Positions 9,164-18,674 of a DNA stretch of 64,000 nt are shown one piece after another. This DNA is from JAICND01 sp040905905 (lineage in GTDB: Bacteria > Actinomycetota > Acidimicrobiia > Spongiisociales > ZC4RG35), in assembly GCA_040905905.1 (NCBI GenBank), contig JBBDQN010000031.1, positions 1 through 64,000 on the forward strand. Reading direction: 5' to 3'. A model generated the notes under the pieces. The model did no database searches and was not told the origin of the DNA. It saw nothing but the letters and a program-made list of their open reading frames with translations. Both the position numbers and the translations under genes were made by a program. Each line of letters begins with the position of its first letter. Position 1 is the first letter of the stretch.

Positions 9164-9181
9164 CATGCGGGTCGCGGCCGG

Positions 9182-9583
9182 TTAGCGCTTCTGGTCGCGG
9201 CGAACCTGGGGCAGAACTTCTGAACGAAGAACGATCTCGTGGCGGTAGGAGCGGTGCACTTGCTCCAGGCGACTTTCGGTCTCCTTGAGCTGACGTGTGA
9301 TGTCGCGGCGCAGACCGGCGACCTCGTCGCGAAGACGGAGAACTTCGTTCTGGAGGTCGATCACCTGCTTGACCCCTTCGAGGTTGAGGCCTTTGGAGGT
9401 CAACTCCTGGATGAGGTTGAGGCGATCGATGTCCTCCTGGCTGTAACGCCGGGTGCCACCGGGGGTGCGGTATGGCTCAATCAGACCTTTGCGTTCGTAG
9501 ATCCTCAGAGTTTGGGGATGCATACCCGACAACTGGGCAGCCACCGAGATCACAAACACTGCCCGGGTGCGCCGTTCGCTCAC
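9182..9583 (-). CDS. hspR: MerR-family heat-shock repressor HspR
   Basis: A 133-aa MerR-family regulator. Residues 10-55 form the winged helix (ISVAAQLSGMHPQTLRIYERKGLI then TPGGTRRYSQEDIDRL), followed by a long coiled coil (LNLEGVKQVIDLQNEVLRLRDEV) for dimerisation. Being last in the dnaK-grpE-dnaJ operon, with the GTG start overlapping the dnaJ stop (GTGA), identifies it as HspR. In actinobacteria HspR represses its own operon using DnaK as co-repressor and often also represses lon and clpB. Its likely targets here are the CTTGAGT-type elements in the dnaK/lon spacer. Confidence 0.88.
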   Translation of the reverse strand: MSERRTRAVFVISVAAQLSGMHPQTLRIYERKGLIEPYRTPGGTRRYSQEDIDRLNLIQELTSKGLNLEGVKQVIDLQNEVLRLRDEVAGLRRDITRQLKETESRLEQVHRSYRHEIVLRSEVLPQVRRDQKR

Positions 9584-10689
9584 GGGCTCACCTTGAGGTG
9601 GGCGCGGTGATCGTCGGTCTCGTGCTCGGCCAGCTGTTCGAGCAGCTTCTTCTCCTCCCGCGACACCTTGCGGGGCACAACTACTTCCACTTTGGCGTAT
9701 AGGTCGCCAGCCGGGCCTCGTTCCGGCTTGACTCCGCGGCCCTTGATCCGAAACACCTTGCCAGTCGGGGTTCCCGCCGGCACCCTGATCGATACGGTCC
9801 CATCAAGGGTGGGGATCTCGACCGCAGTGCCAAGGGTGGCCTCGGTGTAGCTCACCGGGACGTCGATGGTCAGGTCATCACCCCTTCTGCCAAACACCGG
9901 ATGCGGAGTGACATGCACCTTGACCAGGAGGTCACCCGGCGGCCCCCCATCGGCACCAGGGCCACCCTTGCCGGCTAGACGGACAGTGGCGCCGTCGTTG
10001 ATTCCGGCGGGGATGCGAACCTTGATGTTGCGGGTCCGAGTCTCTCGGCCCCGCCCGCGGCACTGGGAACAAGGCGTCGAGACGACCCGTCCTGATCCTC
10101 CACATTGCGGGCAGGCTTGAGCGAACGAGAACATGCCCTGGTTCTGGGCTATCGAACCCGTGCCACCGCAGGTCGGGCAGGTGTTGACCGATGTGCCCGG
10201 CTCCGCCCCGTTCCCGCCGCATCGCGAACACGGGGCGTCGCCCCGAACCGAAACGGTGGTGGTTACGCCCTCGATGGCGTCGTTGAAGGAAAGAGTCAAG
10301 TCGGCGGTGGTGTCGATCCCCCGCCGCGGTCCTCGCTGCCGGCTGCCGTTGCCGAAACCGAAGAGATCGCCTAAACCTCCAAACAACCCGCCCACGTCTT
10401 CGACCCGCACCCTCTGTCCACCGGCGAAAGGCCCACCACCGCCATAACCCCCGGAGGCGACCAGGCGGCGAACCTCGTCGTATTCCTTGCGTTGGTCGGG
10501 GTTCGAGAGGACCCCATAAGCCTCGGCAACGTCCTTGAACCTCTCCTCGGCCTTCGTATCGCCGGGGTTGGCGTCGGGATGGTGTTTCTGGGCGAGCTTT
10601 CGATAGGCGTGTTTGATCTGTTCGGACGTGGCGTCTTTGGAAACGCCCAGGGTCTGATAGAAGTCCTTGTCCACCCAATCCCGGTTCAT
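9580..10689 (-). CDS. dnaJ: chaperone protein DnaJ
   Basis: A 369-aa type I Hsp40. It has a J domain at 8-75 with the essential HPD (KHHPDANPGD), a Gly/Phe-rich linker (80-120), a zinc domain with four CxxCxGxG-type motifs (CSRCGGNG, CPTCGGTG, CPQCGGSG, CSQCRGRG, about 145-215) and two C-terminal beta domains. It delivers unfolded clients to DnaK and stimulates its ATPase. Its start overlaps the grpE stop by 4 bp and its stop overlaps the hspR start by 4 bp, so translation is coupled throughout. Confidence 0.96.
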   Translation of the reverse strand: MNRDWVDKDFYQTLGVSKDATSEQIKHAYRKLAQKHHPDANPGDTKAEERFKDVAEAYGVLSNPDQRKEYDEVRRLVASGGYGGGGPFAGGQRVRVEDVGGLFGGLGDLFGFGNGSRQRGPRRGIDTTADLTLSFNDAIEGVTTTVSVRGDAPCSRCGGNGAEPGTSVNTCPTCGGTGSIAQNQGMFSFAQACPQCGGSGRVVSTPCSQCRGRGRETRTRNIKVRIPAGINDGATVRLAGKGGPGADGGPPGDLLVKVHVTPHPVFGRRGDDLTIDVPVSYTEATLGTAVEIPTLDGTVSIRVPAGTPTGKVFRIKGRGVKPERGPAGDLYAKVEVVVPRKVSREEKKLLEQLAEHETDDHRAHLKVSP

Positions 10690-11300
10690 GGACTGTCCTG
10701 CTCCTCCTCGGGGACATCGGAGCGGGGCGCCACCTCCACCAGAGCGGGCCGCAGCACCTTGCCCGCGAGCTGGTACCCCCGACGAAGTTCCTTGGTGACT
10801 ATCAAGGGAGCATCACCCTCACCGGTCCGCAGCACCGCCTCATGAATCCGGGGATCGAACGGTTCGTCCCAGGTGGGGATTACCTCAAGGCCTTCTCTAG
10901 TGAGGATGTCGAGCAGTTGCGAGAGAGTACCGCGTACCCCCGCGGCCATCTTTTCCTCGGTGACGGATCGCGCTTCGATGGCTGCCGCAGAGTCGAGGCT
11001 GTCGAGCACCGGAAGCAGGGCCACCATGATGCGCTCGGAGGCGCGTTCGATCAGGGCTGCCTGCTCCCGCAGGGTTCTCTTCCGATAGTTGTCGAAATCG
11101 GCGGCCACCCGTCGCAAATCGTCGACGTAGCGGTCGGCCTCCGCCCGCGACTCCGCCAGGGCCTTGAGCACAATGTTCAAAGCCTCGGTGGGATCATCGG
11201 GGACGTCGAGTCCCAGCATCTCGGCAGTCACAGGCTCGCCTTCGGGAACCATCTCCGCCTCAACGATCTCGATGTCAGGTAGGTCCTTGTTGATACTCAT
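10686..11300 (-). CDS. grpE: nucleotide exchange factor GrpE
   Basis: A 204-aa GrpE with an acidic, poorly conserved N-terminus, a long helix (about 45-110, DRYVDDLRRVAADFDNYRKRTLREQ) and a C-terminal beta domain containing the family signature DEPFDPRIHEAVLRT...APLIVTKELRRGYQLAGKVLRPALV. It dimerises and releases ADP from DnaK. It starts with ATG, 38 bp after the dnaK stop; that gap and the dnaK 3' end hold a 32-bp perfect palindrome. It overlaps dnaJ by 4 bp downstream. Confidence 0.96.
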   Translation of the reverse strand: MSINKDLPDIEIVEAEMVPEGEPVTAEMLGLDVPDDPTEALNIVLKALAESRAEADRYVDDLRRVAADFDNYRKRTLREQAALIERASERIMVALLPVLDSLDSAAAIEARSVTEEKMAAGVRGTLSQLLDILTREGLEVIPTWDEPFDPRIHEAVLRTGEGDAPLIVTKELRRGYQLAGKVLRPALVEVAPRSDVPEEEQDSP

Positions 11301-11338
11301 AACTCACCACTCACAACCCTTACGGAAGGAGAGCAGGC

Positions 11339-13171
<1,833 letters not shown>

Positions 13172-13193
13172 TGGTGCTCCTTTGAAGTCTTGT

Positions 13194-13220
13194 TTTGAGT
13201 TCTGTGACTAGAACTTGAGT
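13194..13220. promoter_or_regulatory. HspR-operator-like repeats between dnaK and lon
   Basis: CTTGAGT at 13214-13220 exactly matches one arm of the actinobacterial HAIR element (CTTGAGT-N7-ACTCAAG), and TTTGAGT lies 20 bp away at 13194-13200 in the same orientation. Both are just upstream of the dnaK ribosome-binding site, between the divergent dnaK and lon genes. A full inverted HAIR is not present, so this is a candidate based on half-sites and context. A separate short palindrome, AGGTT-AC-AACCT, lies at 13229-13240. Confidence 0.45.
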
Positions 13221-13333
13221 GTTGCCACAGGTTACAACCTAAGTCCCCCCCTATCATATTTCGTAGAGCCCGGAATATCGACCGTGAGGACGGGTGTTTC
13301 TCCTGTAGTCCACCGTCCAAGCGGGAGTATTTA

Positions 13334-15655
13334 GTGAACGAAACTCAACAAACCGACCTCCGGGTCCCAGTTTTGCCATTGACCAACGGGGTGGTTTTCC
13401 CCCACATGGTGGTGACCCTGCGGATCGAAACCAGTGAAGGCCGCATCGCCCTGGCGGCAGCTCAGGAGGCCGGGGGGCGGTTCATCCTGGTTCCGCGGGT
13501 GGAGGGCAAATACTCTTCGGTGGGGACCCTGGCCGAGATTCAACACATCGATGACAGCAACAACGTCGTGGTAAGCGGGATGTGCCGCGCCCGGGTAGGG
13601 GCCGGTTCCACCGACGGCACCGGAGCGTTGTGGGTCGAGGTGGAGATGTATCCCGAGGTCGACGTTCACGACGAGGCTCTCGACGACCTGGTGGCCGAAT
13701 ACCGGGCCGTGGTAACCGAAGTCCTCGAACACCGCGGGGTCGGGTCGGTCGCCGAACGAATCCTCGGGATCGAAAACCCCTCGCAGTTGGCTGATCTTGC
13801 CGTGTATTCCCCCGATCTCTCGCTCCAACAGAAAGTCGAGATCCTCGAGACCCTCGACATCCGGGAACGACTTGGCAAGTTGCTGACCTGGATGCGAGAA
13901 GTGCTGGCAGACCTCGAACTCCGCCGGAAAGTGCGGGACGAGGCAACCGAACGTATTGACAAGAGCCAACGGGAGTACCTCCTGCGCCAACAACTTGATG
14001 CGATCAAGAAAGAGCTGGGAGAGGAAGAAGGAGCGTCCGACTCCTACCGCCAGAAGTTGACCAGCCGCGAGATCCCTACCAAGGCCCGGGAGGCAATCGA
14101 GCATGAGATCGACCGGCTCGAGCGGATGTCGGAACAATCGCCCGAACACTCCTGGATTCGAACCTGGCTCGACACGATGTTCGACTTGCCATGGGGGTTC
14201 AAGAGTGAAGATCGTCTCGACCTCAATGAAGCATGGACAGTGCTTGATGCCGACCACACCGGTCTTGAGGATGTCAAGGAACGGATCATCGAACATCTGG
14301 CCGTGCGCAAGCTCCGTCAGGATCGGGGTCTGAACGAGGAAGGCAGTCGCCAGGCAGGAGCCATCTTGTTGCTGGTGGGTCCTCCCGGTGTAGGCAAGAC
14401 CTCGCTCGGCGAGTCGGTGGCACGCGCTCTAGGGCGCAAATTCGTGCGCGTCTCGCTCGGCGGGATCCGGGACGAGGCCGAGGTCCGGGGCCATCGTCGG
14501 ACCTATGTGGGTGCCCGCCCGGGCCGGATCGCCCGTGCCTTGATCGAGGCGGAAACGATGAACCCAGTCTTCCTGCTCGACGAGATGGACAAAGTGGGGG
14601 CGGATTGGCGAGGCGACCCCTCTTCGGCGCTTTTGGAGGTGCTTGACCCGGCCCAGAACCACACCTTCCGGGACCACTATCTCGAGGTCGACCTCGATCT
14701 CTCCGATGTTTTGTTCATCGCAACGGCCAACGTGGTGGAAACCATTCCGGCGCCGTTGCTCGATCGCACCGAAGTCATTCGTCTTGATGGATACACCGAC
14801 GACGAGAAGGTGGCCATCGCCCGCGATCATCTGCTCCCGCGTCAGACCAGATACGGCGGGCTGGAGCCCGAAGAGATCGAAGTCACCGAAGCTGCTTTGG
14901 CCGCGATCGTCGACCGCTACACCCGCGAGGCCGGGGTGCGGTCGCTGGAACGCGAACTCGGCAAGCTGGCCCGAAAGTTGGCTGTCCAAATCGCCAAAAG
15001 GGGTGACGAGAATGTGAAGGCGGAAGACGGAAGTCCAATCCGCGTTGAGCCGGAGAACGTTGCCGAGTACCTGGGCAAACCCAAGGTGTGGCACGACGAG
15101 GCCAAGGACCGCACTGACCTCCCCGGAGTGGCGACCGGACTCGCCGTCACCGGCAGCGGCGGCGACGTGTTGTTCATCGAGGCAACCTCGATGGACGGCG
15201 AAGCCGGATTGACCTTGACCGGACAACTCGGCGATGTGATGAAGGAGTCGGGTCGAATCGCCCTTTCCTACGTCGAGTCACATGCCGGAGACCTTGGGAT
15301 AGGCCAGGAGGCGCTGCGCCGTCGTTTCCATGTCCATGTCCCCGCCGGCGCCGTTCCCAAGGATGGGCCCTCGGCTGGAGTAACCATGGTGACCGCCCTC
15401 GCTTCGCTGGTGACCGGACGCAAGGTTCGATCGACGGTTGCGATGACTGGCGAGGTAACTCTTCAGGGAAAGGTCTTGCCGATCGGTGGGCTCAAACAAA
15501 AGGTGCTGGCCGCCCATCGGGCCGGTCTCACCGAGGTGATCCTCCCGTTGCGAAACGAGATCGACCTTGACGATATCCCGGTGTCGGTGCGGGAGGTCAT
15601 GGAGTTCCATCCGGTGGAGTCGATGCAGCAAGTGCTTGCTCTGGCGTTGGAATAA
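13334..15655 (+). CDS. lon: ATP-dependent protease Lon
   Basis: A 773-aa LonA protease. The N-terminal substrate domain (RVPVLPLTNGVVFPHMVVTL) and a coiled segment lead to the AAA+ module with Walker A GPPGVGKT at 349-356 and Walker B VFLLDEMDKVG. The protease domain has the catalytic serine in DGPSAGVT (Ser680) and its partner lysine in GGLKQKVLAA. It degrades misfolded and regulatory proteins in the cytosol. Start is GTG with GGGAG about 8 nt upstream. Divergence from dnaK across a spacer with HspR-like half-sites suggests joint heat-shock control, as known for lon in Streptomyces. The 3' end overlaps the convergent methyltransferase gene by about 59 bp. Confidence 0.97.
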   Translation: MNETQQTDLRVPVLPLTNGVVFPHMVVTLRIETSEGRIALAAAQEAGGRFILVPRVEGKYSSVGTLAEIQHIDDSNNVVVSGMCRARVGAGSTDGTGALWVEVEMYPEVDVHDEALDDLVAEYRAVVTEVLEHRGVGSVAERILGIENPSQLADLAVYSPDLSLQQKVEILETLDIRERLGKLLTWMREVLADLELRRKVRDEATERIDKSQREYLLRQQLDAIKKELGEEEGASDSYRQKLTSREIPTKAREAIEHEIDRLERMSEQSPEHSWIRTWLDTMFDLPWGFKSEDRLDLNEAWTVLDADHTGLEDVKERIIEHLAVRKLRQDRGLNEEGSRQAGAILLLVGPPGVGKTSLGESVARALGRKFVRVSLGGIRDEAEVRGHRRTYVGARPGRIARALIEAETMNPVFLLDEMDKVGADWRGDPSSALLEVLDPAQNHTFRDHYLEVDLDLSDVLFIATANVVETIPAPLLDRTEVIRLDGYTDDEKVAIARDHLLPRQTRYGGLEPEEIEVTEAALAAIVDRYTREAGVRSLERELGKLARKLAVQIAKRGDENVKAEDGSPIRVEPENVAEYLGKPKVWHDEAKDRTDLPGVATGLAVTGSGGDVLFIEATSMDGEAGLTLTGQLGDVMKESGRIALSYVESHAGDLGIGQEALRRRFHVHVPAGAVPKDGPSAGVTMVTALASLVTGRKVRSTVAMTGEVTLQGKVLPIGGLKQKVLAAHRAGLTEVILPLRNEIDLDDIPVSVREVMEFHPVESMQQVLALALE

Positions 15656-16568
15656 CACCATCTGCCCGCGCTAAGCGCGTTCTGGCCAATTCAAGGTAGG
15701 CGGGGTCGACGTCGAATCCCACGTAGTGACGACTGGTCATCTTGGCGGCGAGGGCGGTGGTCCCGGAGCCGATGAAAGGATCCAGCACCAGGTCACCCTG
15801 ATACGTATATAGCTCGATCAGCCGTTGAGGTAAGGCGAGCGGGAAAGGAGCGGGATGACCCACCCGGCTCGCACTTTCGGCCGCTATGTCCCAGACATCG
15901 AGCGTCGCCTCGAGAAACCCCTCGGTCGTCATGGTGGAGAGATGCGGGAGACCGCGGCGTTCACGTTCTGCTCGGGAAACGGCCCGGTCGAATCGGCCTT
16001 TGCTCGCAACGATGACCCGCTCGGTCAGGTCGCGCAGAACTGGGTTGGCCGGGCTGCGAAAACTTCCCCAGGCGCAGGAACCACCGGCACCTTTTGCCTT
16101 CCTCCAGATGATCTCACCGCGCAAAAGCATCCCGAGATCGTCCTGGAGGACACCAATGACATCGGCAGACAACGACCGATAGGGGCGTCTCCCGAGATTG
16201 GCCACGTTGATCGCAATTCTCCCGCCCGGCTCGAGTTTCTCAAGGCAACGGCCTAGAACCTCCCCCAACATGTCCATGTATTCGAGATACGAACCGGGGA
16301 CATGACCCTGTCCCAACTCCTCCTCGTACTCCTTGCCAGCAAAGTAGGGAGGCGATGTCACCACCAGCGCCACCGATCCATCTGCCACCTGGGTCGAATC
16401 CATGGCACTGGCATCGGCACAAAAGAGCTCATCGACCACGGCCGGGGCATGGATCAAATCGTCGGCGGCGACCTCAGGAGCCGGAAAGCGCCGGTAAAAG
16501 CCGGTGGCATCGTGGCTCTCACGTTTGCTGGAACCAAACGAAGAAGTGGTAGTCGAGCGCCGTGGCAC
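15597..16568 (-). CDS. DNA methyltransferase (N4/N6, beta-type motif order)
   Basis: About 323 aa. The catalytic motif IV TSPPYF comes first, and the SAM-binding motif I DPFIGSGTTALAA followed by YVGFDVDPAYLELA is near the C-terminus. That is the beta-class order of amino-methyltransferases such as CcrM and type II N4-C/N6-A enzymes. SPPY is compatible with either target base. No restriction endonuclease gene is adjacent, so it is an orphan in this window. The start is uncertain: I prefer GTG at 16568, because longer forms run through the palindrome and into the divergent GNAT gene. The C-terminal tail overlaps the end of lon. Confidence 0.8.
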   Translation of the reverse strand: MPRRSTTTSSFGSSKRESHDATGFYRRFPAPEVAADDLIHAPAVVDELFCADASAMDSTQVADGSVALVVTSPPYFAGKEYEEELGQGHVPGSYLEYMDMLGEVLGRCLEKLEPGGRIAINVANLGRRPYRSLSADVIGVLQDDLGMLLRGEIIWRKAKGAGGSCAWGSFRSPANPVLRDLTERVIVASKGRFDRAVSRAERERRGLPHLSTMTTEGFLEATLDVWDIAAESASRVGHPAPFPLALPQRLIELYTYQGDLVLDPFIGSGTTALAAKMTSRHYVGFDVDPAYLELARTRLARADGVIPTPEQALAASTPPDGTP

Positions 16569-16605
16569 AACAAGACGGTAACTCTCCCGAGACCCATCCC
16601 TGGTA

Positions 16606-16623
16606 TGCTTGCAATTGCAAGCA
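16606..16623. promoter_or_regulatory. perfect 18-bp palindrome, operator candidate
   Basis: TGCTTGCAATTGCAAGCA is an exact palindrome with no spacer. It lies 10 bp before the ATG of the GNAT gene at 16634 and 37 bp before the proposed GTG of the divergent methyltransferase. Its size and position fit a dimeric repressor site controlling one or both genes. The cognate regulator is not identified. Confidence 0.6.
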
Positions 16624-16633
16624 CGGAGACCGT

Positions 16634-17236
16634 ATGGCTGAGAAATCGCGAAAACTAGTTCTGGACCACCGTCTCCAAGATGGGACGATGGTCGCGCTGC
16701 GGCCGGTGGAACCAGACGACAAGCCCTTGCTCGAGGCAGGGATGGCCCGGCTCTCACCCACCTCCCGCCGGTTGCGGTTTATGGCCCCGGTTGACACTTT
16801 GACCAGGGCTCAACTCGCCTATCTCACCGAGATCGATCATCACAATCATGTCGCCTGGGGTGTGCTGGTCGACGATCAACCGGTGGCCGTTGCCAGGATG
16901 GTTCGCCTCACCGATGATCCCGCCGCCGCCGAACTCGCGATCATCGTCGTTGATGAGTATCAGCGGCGGGGCATAGCCCGATTGTTGATCTCGGTGATGG
17001 CCGAGCTCGCCAGGGCACTCTCGATCGAGCGGTTTGCCTTTGAGGCTCTCCCGGAGAACGAGGCCATCCTCGGACTCTTGGCCGGATTGGGTGCTACCTA
17101 TGGCATGTCCGAAGGCGTGATCGAGGGCAGCCTCGACCTGGCCCATATCCCTGCCCCGGCCTTGAGTGGGGACCCGCTTTCCCTGGCACTCGGGGCCCAG
17201 GAATTGACGGACGCTCGGCTCAACGGGCCAGGTTGA
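16634..17236 (+). CDS. GNAT-family N-acetyltransferase
   Basis: A 200-aa acetyltransferase. After an N-terminal strand (GTMVALRPVEPDDKPLLEAGMARLSPTSRRLRF), typical of the GNAT subfamily found fused to or near acyl-CoA synthetases, it shows the acetyl-CoA loop DEYQRRGIARLLISVMAELA (V/D-x-x-x-Q/R-x-x-G-x-A) about two thirds along. The substrate is unknown; protein lysine or small-molecule acetylation are possible. I chose ATG at 16634 rather than 16562 because the upstream stretch carries the 18-bp palindrome and reads as non-coding. It overlaps the convergent Nudix gene by 17 bp. Confidence 0.78.
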   Translation: MAEKSRKLVLDHRLQDGTMVALRPVEPDDKPLLEAGMARLSPTSRRLRFMAPVDTLTRAQLAYLTEIDHHNHVAWGVLVDDQPVAVARMVRLTDDPAAAELAIIVVDEYQRRGIARLLISVMAELARALSIERFAFEALPENEAILGLLAGLGATYGMSEGVIEGSLDLAHIPAPALSGDPLSLALGAQELTDARLNGPG

Positions 17237-17669
17237 GTACGAGGCGGTCGATCAAGGGAGCTTGCGCCGGATTGACAATCCTTGTCGCTTCTTCAGGCGA
17301 GCACCACACCACCCGGTCGATTTCGGGGAACCGCCGACGGCGGCCTCTCCACATCATTGAGAACATGCCCGGGTCCAGGGCGGCCGGGTCGAAGTCGGCC
17401 TCAACTGCCCAACCCATCACCACTTTTCCAGAGCGGAGCGTCACTGATCCCAGGTCGAGCCAGCCATCGATTGGTGGAATCCAGCCGGTTTCCTCTGTGA
17501 ACTCCCGAATCGCGGCGGCCACCGGATCTTCACCGGCGCTTACCTCACCTTTGACCAGACCCCAATGACCCGCGTCTTTGTATGCCCACAACGGGCCGCC
17601 GGGATGGGCTACCAGGACCTCCAGTTGGTGCTGGTGGCGGTAGGGGAGCAGGCCGGCGCTGAGCTTCAC
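17220..17669 (-). CDS. Nudix hydrolase
   Basis: A 149-aa single-domain Nudix protein. The Nudix box is complete: GEVSAGEDPVAAAIREFTEETGW fits GX5EX7REUXEEXGU, with the metal-binding glutamates. The opening KLSAGLLPYRHQHQLEVLVAHPGGPLW and the GHWGLVKGEV segment match the subfamily that cleaves NTP-like or diadenosine polyphosphate substrates. The exact substrate is unknown. It converges on the GNAT gene and its start lies 30 bp from the CHAD gene on the other strand. A CHAD (polyphosphate-binding) neighbour makes a phosphate-metabolism role attractive but unproved. Confidence 0.88.
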   Translation of the reverse strand: MKLSAGLLPYRHQHQLEVLVAHPGGPLWAYKDAGHWGLVKGEVSAGEDPVAAAIREFTEETGWIPPIDGWLDLGSVTLRSGKVVMGWAVEADFDPAALDPGMFSMMWRGRRRRFPEIDRVVWCSPEEATRIVNPAQAPLIDRLVLNLAR

Positions 17670-17699
17670 GAGGTCTGATTATGGACCTAGCCTCAGAGG

Positions 17700-18674
17700 G
17701 TGCACACCACACCGCTTCCTGCTGTTCCGGCCCCCGAGTTTGCCTTGACTCCGGGTGAGTCTCTGGCTGGAGGCCTGCGGCGGTTGTCGGTGGCCCAGTT
17801 CGAGCATGCGCTAGAGGGGTTCAACGATCCGGCAGTGCCTTCCGATGTGGCTGTTCATGAAATGAGGAAGTCGACCAAGCGAGTCCGCGCTCTCCTGCGA
17901 ATGGTCCGAGCAGGGATCGGCGAAAAGGTGTATCACTTTGAAAATGACGCCCTGCGCGATACGAGCGCCATGGTGGCTGCTGTAAGGGACGGGGCGGTAA
18001 CAGTGAAGTCCGTCGAACGTCTGCGAGACCGGTACAAGCGCCTGCTGGCTCCGGGGGTCTTTCAGACCACCCACGAGCGGCTCAAGCAACGACATCAACG
18101 CCTTGCTAGCCGTGTCCTGGAGGACGACGAAATCCTTGGACAGATTCAGAATGTGCTGTACAAGGCGCGTTCGCGTTACGCCGCCTGGCCGGTTGACCCG
18201 GCCGATCCCCGCTCGGGGAAATACGTGCTCTCGCATCGGTTTGCGGCGATCGGCCCTGGCATCGGCGCAACGTATTCGCAGGGTCGTGATGAGATGAAGG
18301 TCAGTTTCGACCAACCCCTAAGCGAGAACTTTCACGCCTGGCGCAAGCGCGTCAAATACCTGCGGCATCAGATGGAAATCGTTGCCCCGCTCTGGTGGGA
18401 GGTGGTTGGTGGACTTGCTGTTTCCCTCGACACCCTCGGGGAGGTGCTCGGGGAAGAGCACGACCTCGCTGAACTGACCCGCCTGGCCACCTCGGTCCCA
18501 GATCTGGTCCCAGATCCAGACGAACGCAGCCTGTTGGTGTCGCTCGCTCACCATCGCCGCCAGGAACTGCAGGGGGCGGCCCGCGTTATGGGCAGCCGCA
18601 TATATGCCGAGTCTCCTGAGCAGTTCACACGGAGGCTGGGCGCCTACTGGCGGGCCTGGACCGCCTCGTCGTAG
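17700..18674 (+). CDS. CHAD domain protein
   Basis: A 324-aa protein covered by a CHAD domain, a helical bundle with conserved histidines and basic residues. VAVHEMRKSTKRVRALLRMVR near residue 45 and NFHAWRKRVKYLRHQMEIV near 215 are its two repeated signature helices. CHAD proteins bind inorganic polyphosphate and are found at polyphosphate granules. No CYTH domain is fused, so triphosphatase activity is not expected from this chain. Start is GTG. Its stop shares a base with the start of the next gene (TAGTG), so the two are translationally coupled. Confidence 0.88.
   Translation: MHTTPLPAVPAPEFALTPGESLAGGLRRLSVAQFEHALEGFNDPAVPSDVAVHEMRKSTKRVRALLRMVRAGIGEKVYHFENDALRDTSAMVAAVRDGAVTVKSVERLRDRYKRLLAPGVFQTTHERLKQRHQRLASRVLEDDEILGQIQNVLYKARSRYAAWPVDPADPRSGKYVLSHRFAAIGPGIGATYSQGRDEMKVSFDQPLSENFHAWRKRVKYLRHQMEIVAPLWWEVVGGLAVSLDTLGEVLGEEHDLAELTRLATSVPDLVPDPDERSLLVSLAHHRRQELQGAARVMGSRIYAESPEQFTRRLGAYWRAWTASS

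Noticed and set aside
13201..13240. Complete HAIR or CIRCE element upstream of dnaK
   Set aside because: Only HAIR half-sites in direct orientation exist; the inverted ACTCAAG arm at N7 spacing and the CIRCE sequence are absent.
13331..14296. 321-aa open frame antisense to lon
   Set aside because: Mirrors the lon N-terminal codons; no ribosome-binding site or recognisable domain.
15597..17236. Restriction-modification or phage-defence island
   Set aside because: Only a methyltransferase is present; flanking genes are lon, GNAT and Nudix, with no nuclease, helicase or mobility gene.
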